The translations under genes and the position numbers were made by a program. From positions 1 through 14,202 of the forward strand of contig JALVYZ010000119.1 in the NCBI GenBank assembly GCA_027037705.1: DNA of 14,202 bases, in the 5' to 3' direction. Source of the stretch: a bacterium (lineage in GTDB: Bacteria > DYJV01 > JALVYZ01). Under the pieces are notes generated by a model, which did no database searches, was not told the DNA's origin, and worked only from the letters and a program-made list of their open reading frames with translations. The stretch's first letter is position 1. The number at the start of each line of letters is the position of its first letter. Positions 14,165 through 14,202 of the stretch are shown here, piece after piece.

Positions 14165-14202
14165 AGGTTAGTTGGAGGTTAGTTAAAGGTTAGTTGATGT
14201 TA
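14165..14202 (+). repeat. 11-bp tandem repeat downstream of rubrerythrin, near the window edge
   Basis: AGGTTAGTT occurs at 14165, 14176 and 14187, a strict 11-bp period with variable last two bases (GG, AA, GA). A partial, imperfect TGTTA follows to the window end. The first unit starts 8 bp after the rubrerythrin stop codon. Total array length is unknown because the window ends. Confidence 0.75.

Overview
The window is AT-rich (roughly a quarter to 30% G+C by eye) and densely coded. It comes from a bacterium: exonuclease VII XseA, bacterial-type promoters and Shine-Dalgarno sites, and long overlapping operons. Rubrerythrin and a group-4-hydrogenase-like membrane complex suggest an anaerobe. 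The species cannot be named from this sequence. No mobile elements, CRISPR arrays, rRNA or tRNA genes were found.

Region 1 (1-6660, minus strand, read right to left) is one operon for a membrane complex of the complex I / Hyf / group 4 hydrogenase superfamily. Its order is HyfC/NuoH-like, HyfE-like, HyfF-like antiporter, NuoD/hydrogenase large-subunit-like, NuoB/hydrogenase small-subunit-like, and HyfB/NuoL-like antiporter, which runs off the left edge. The membrane subunits look intact and keep the charged residues of the ion path. The two soluble subunits have lost their metal ligands. The large subunit keeps one of the four NiFe cysteines and ends exactly at the arginine where the hydrogenase maturation protease would cut. 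The small subunit has no cysteine at all. This is an energy-converting-hydrogenase-related (Ehr) complex, apparently without NiFe or FeS centres in these two subunits.

Region 2 (about 6523-6660) is the 5' leader of that operon. A sigma70-type promoter is followed by a compact foldable RNA of about 100 nt. It ends in a 15-bp hairpin that buries the Shine-Dalgarno site and is followed by a T run, directly before a TTG start. An alternative helix, GGAGCT with AGCTCC, would break both the closing stem and this hairpin. It has the layout of a riboswitch, but I could not match it to a known class. It is the best candidate here for an undescribed element.

Region 3 (6739-13447, minus strand) is a tight run of eight genes with short gaps or overlaps: DUF523/TudS-like protein, UPF0173 metallo-hydrolase, a diverged protein with a possible FAD-type Rossmann fold, a membrane-anchored TPR protein, MtnP, XseA, a GNAT acetyltransferase and a CgeB-type glycosyltransferase. 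It is mostly housekeeping and salvage, with a possible surface-glycan pair at the end.

Region 4 (13448-14202): a divergent intergenic region carries a possible leaderless promoter for the DUF523 operon and, on the plus strand, a TTGACA promoter overlapped by a strong Fur/PerR-like box ahead of rubrerythrin. An 11-bp tandem repeat starts just after the rubrerythrin stop and reaches almost to the window edge.
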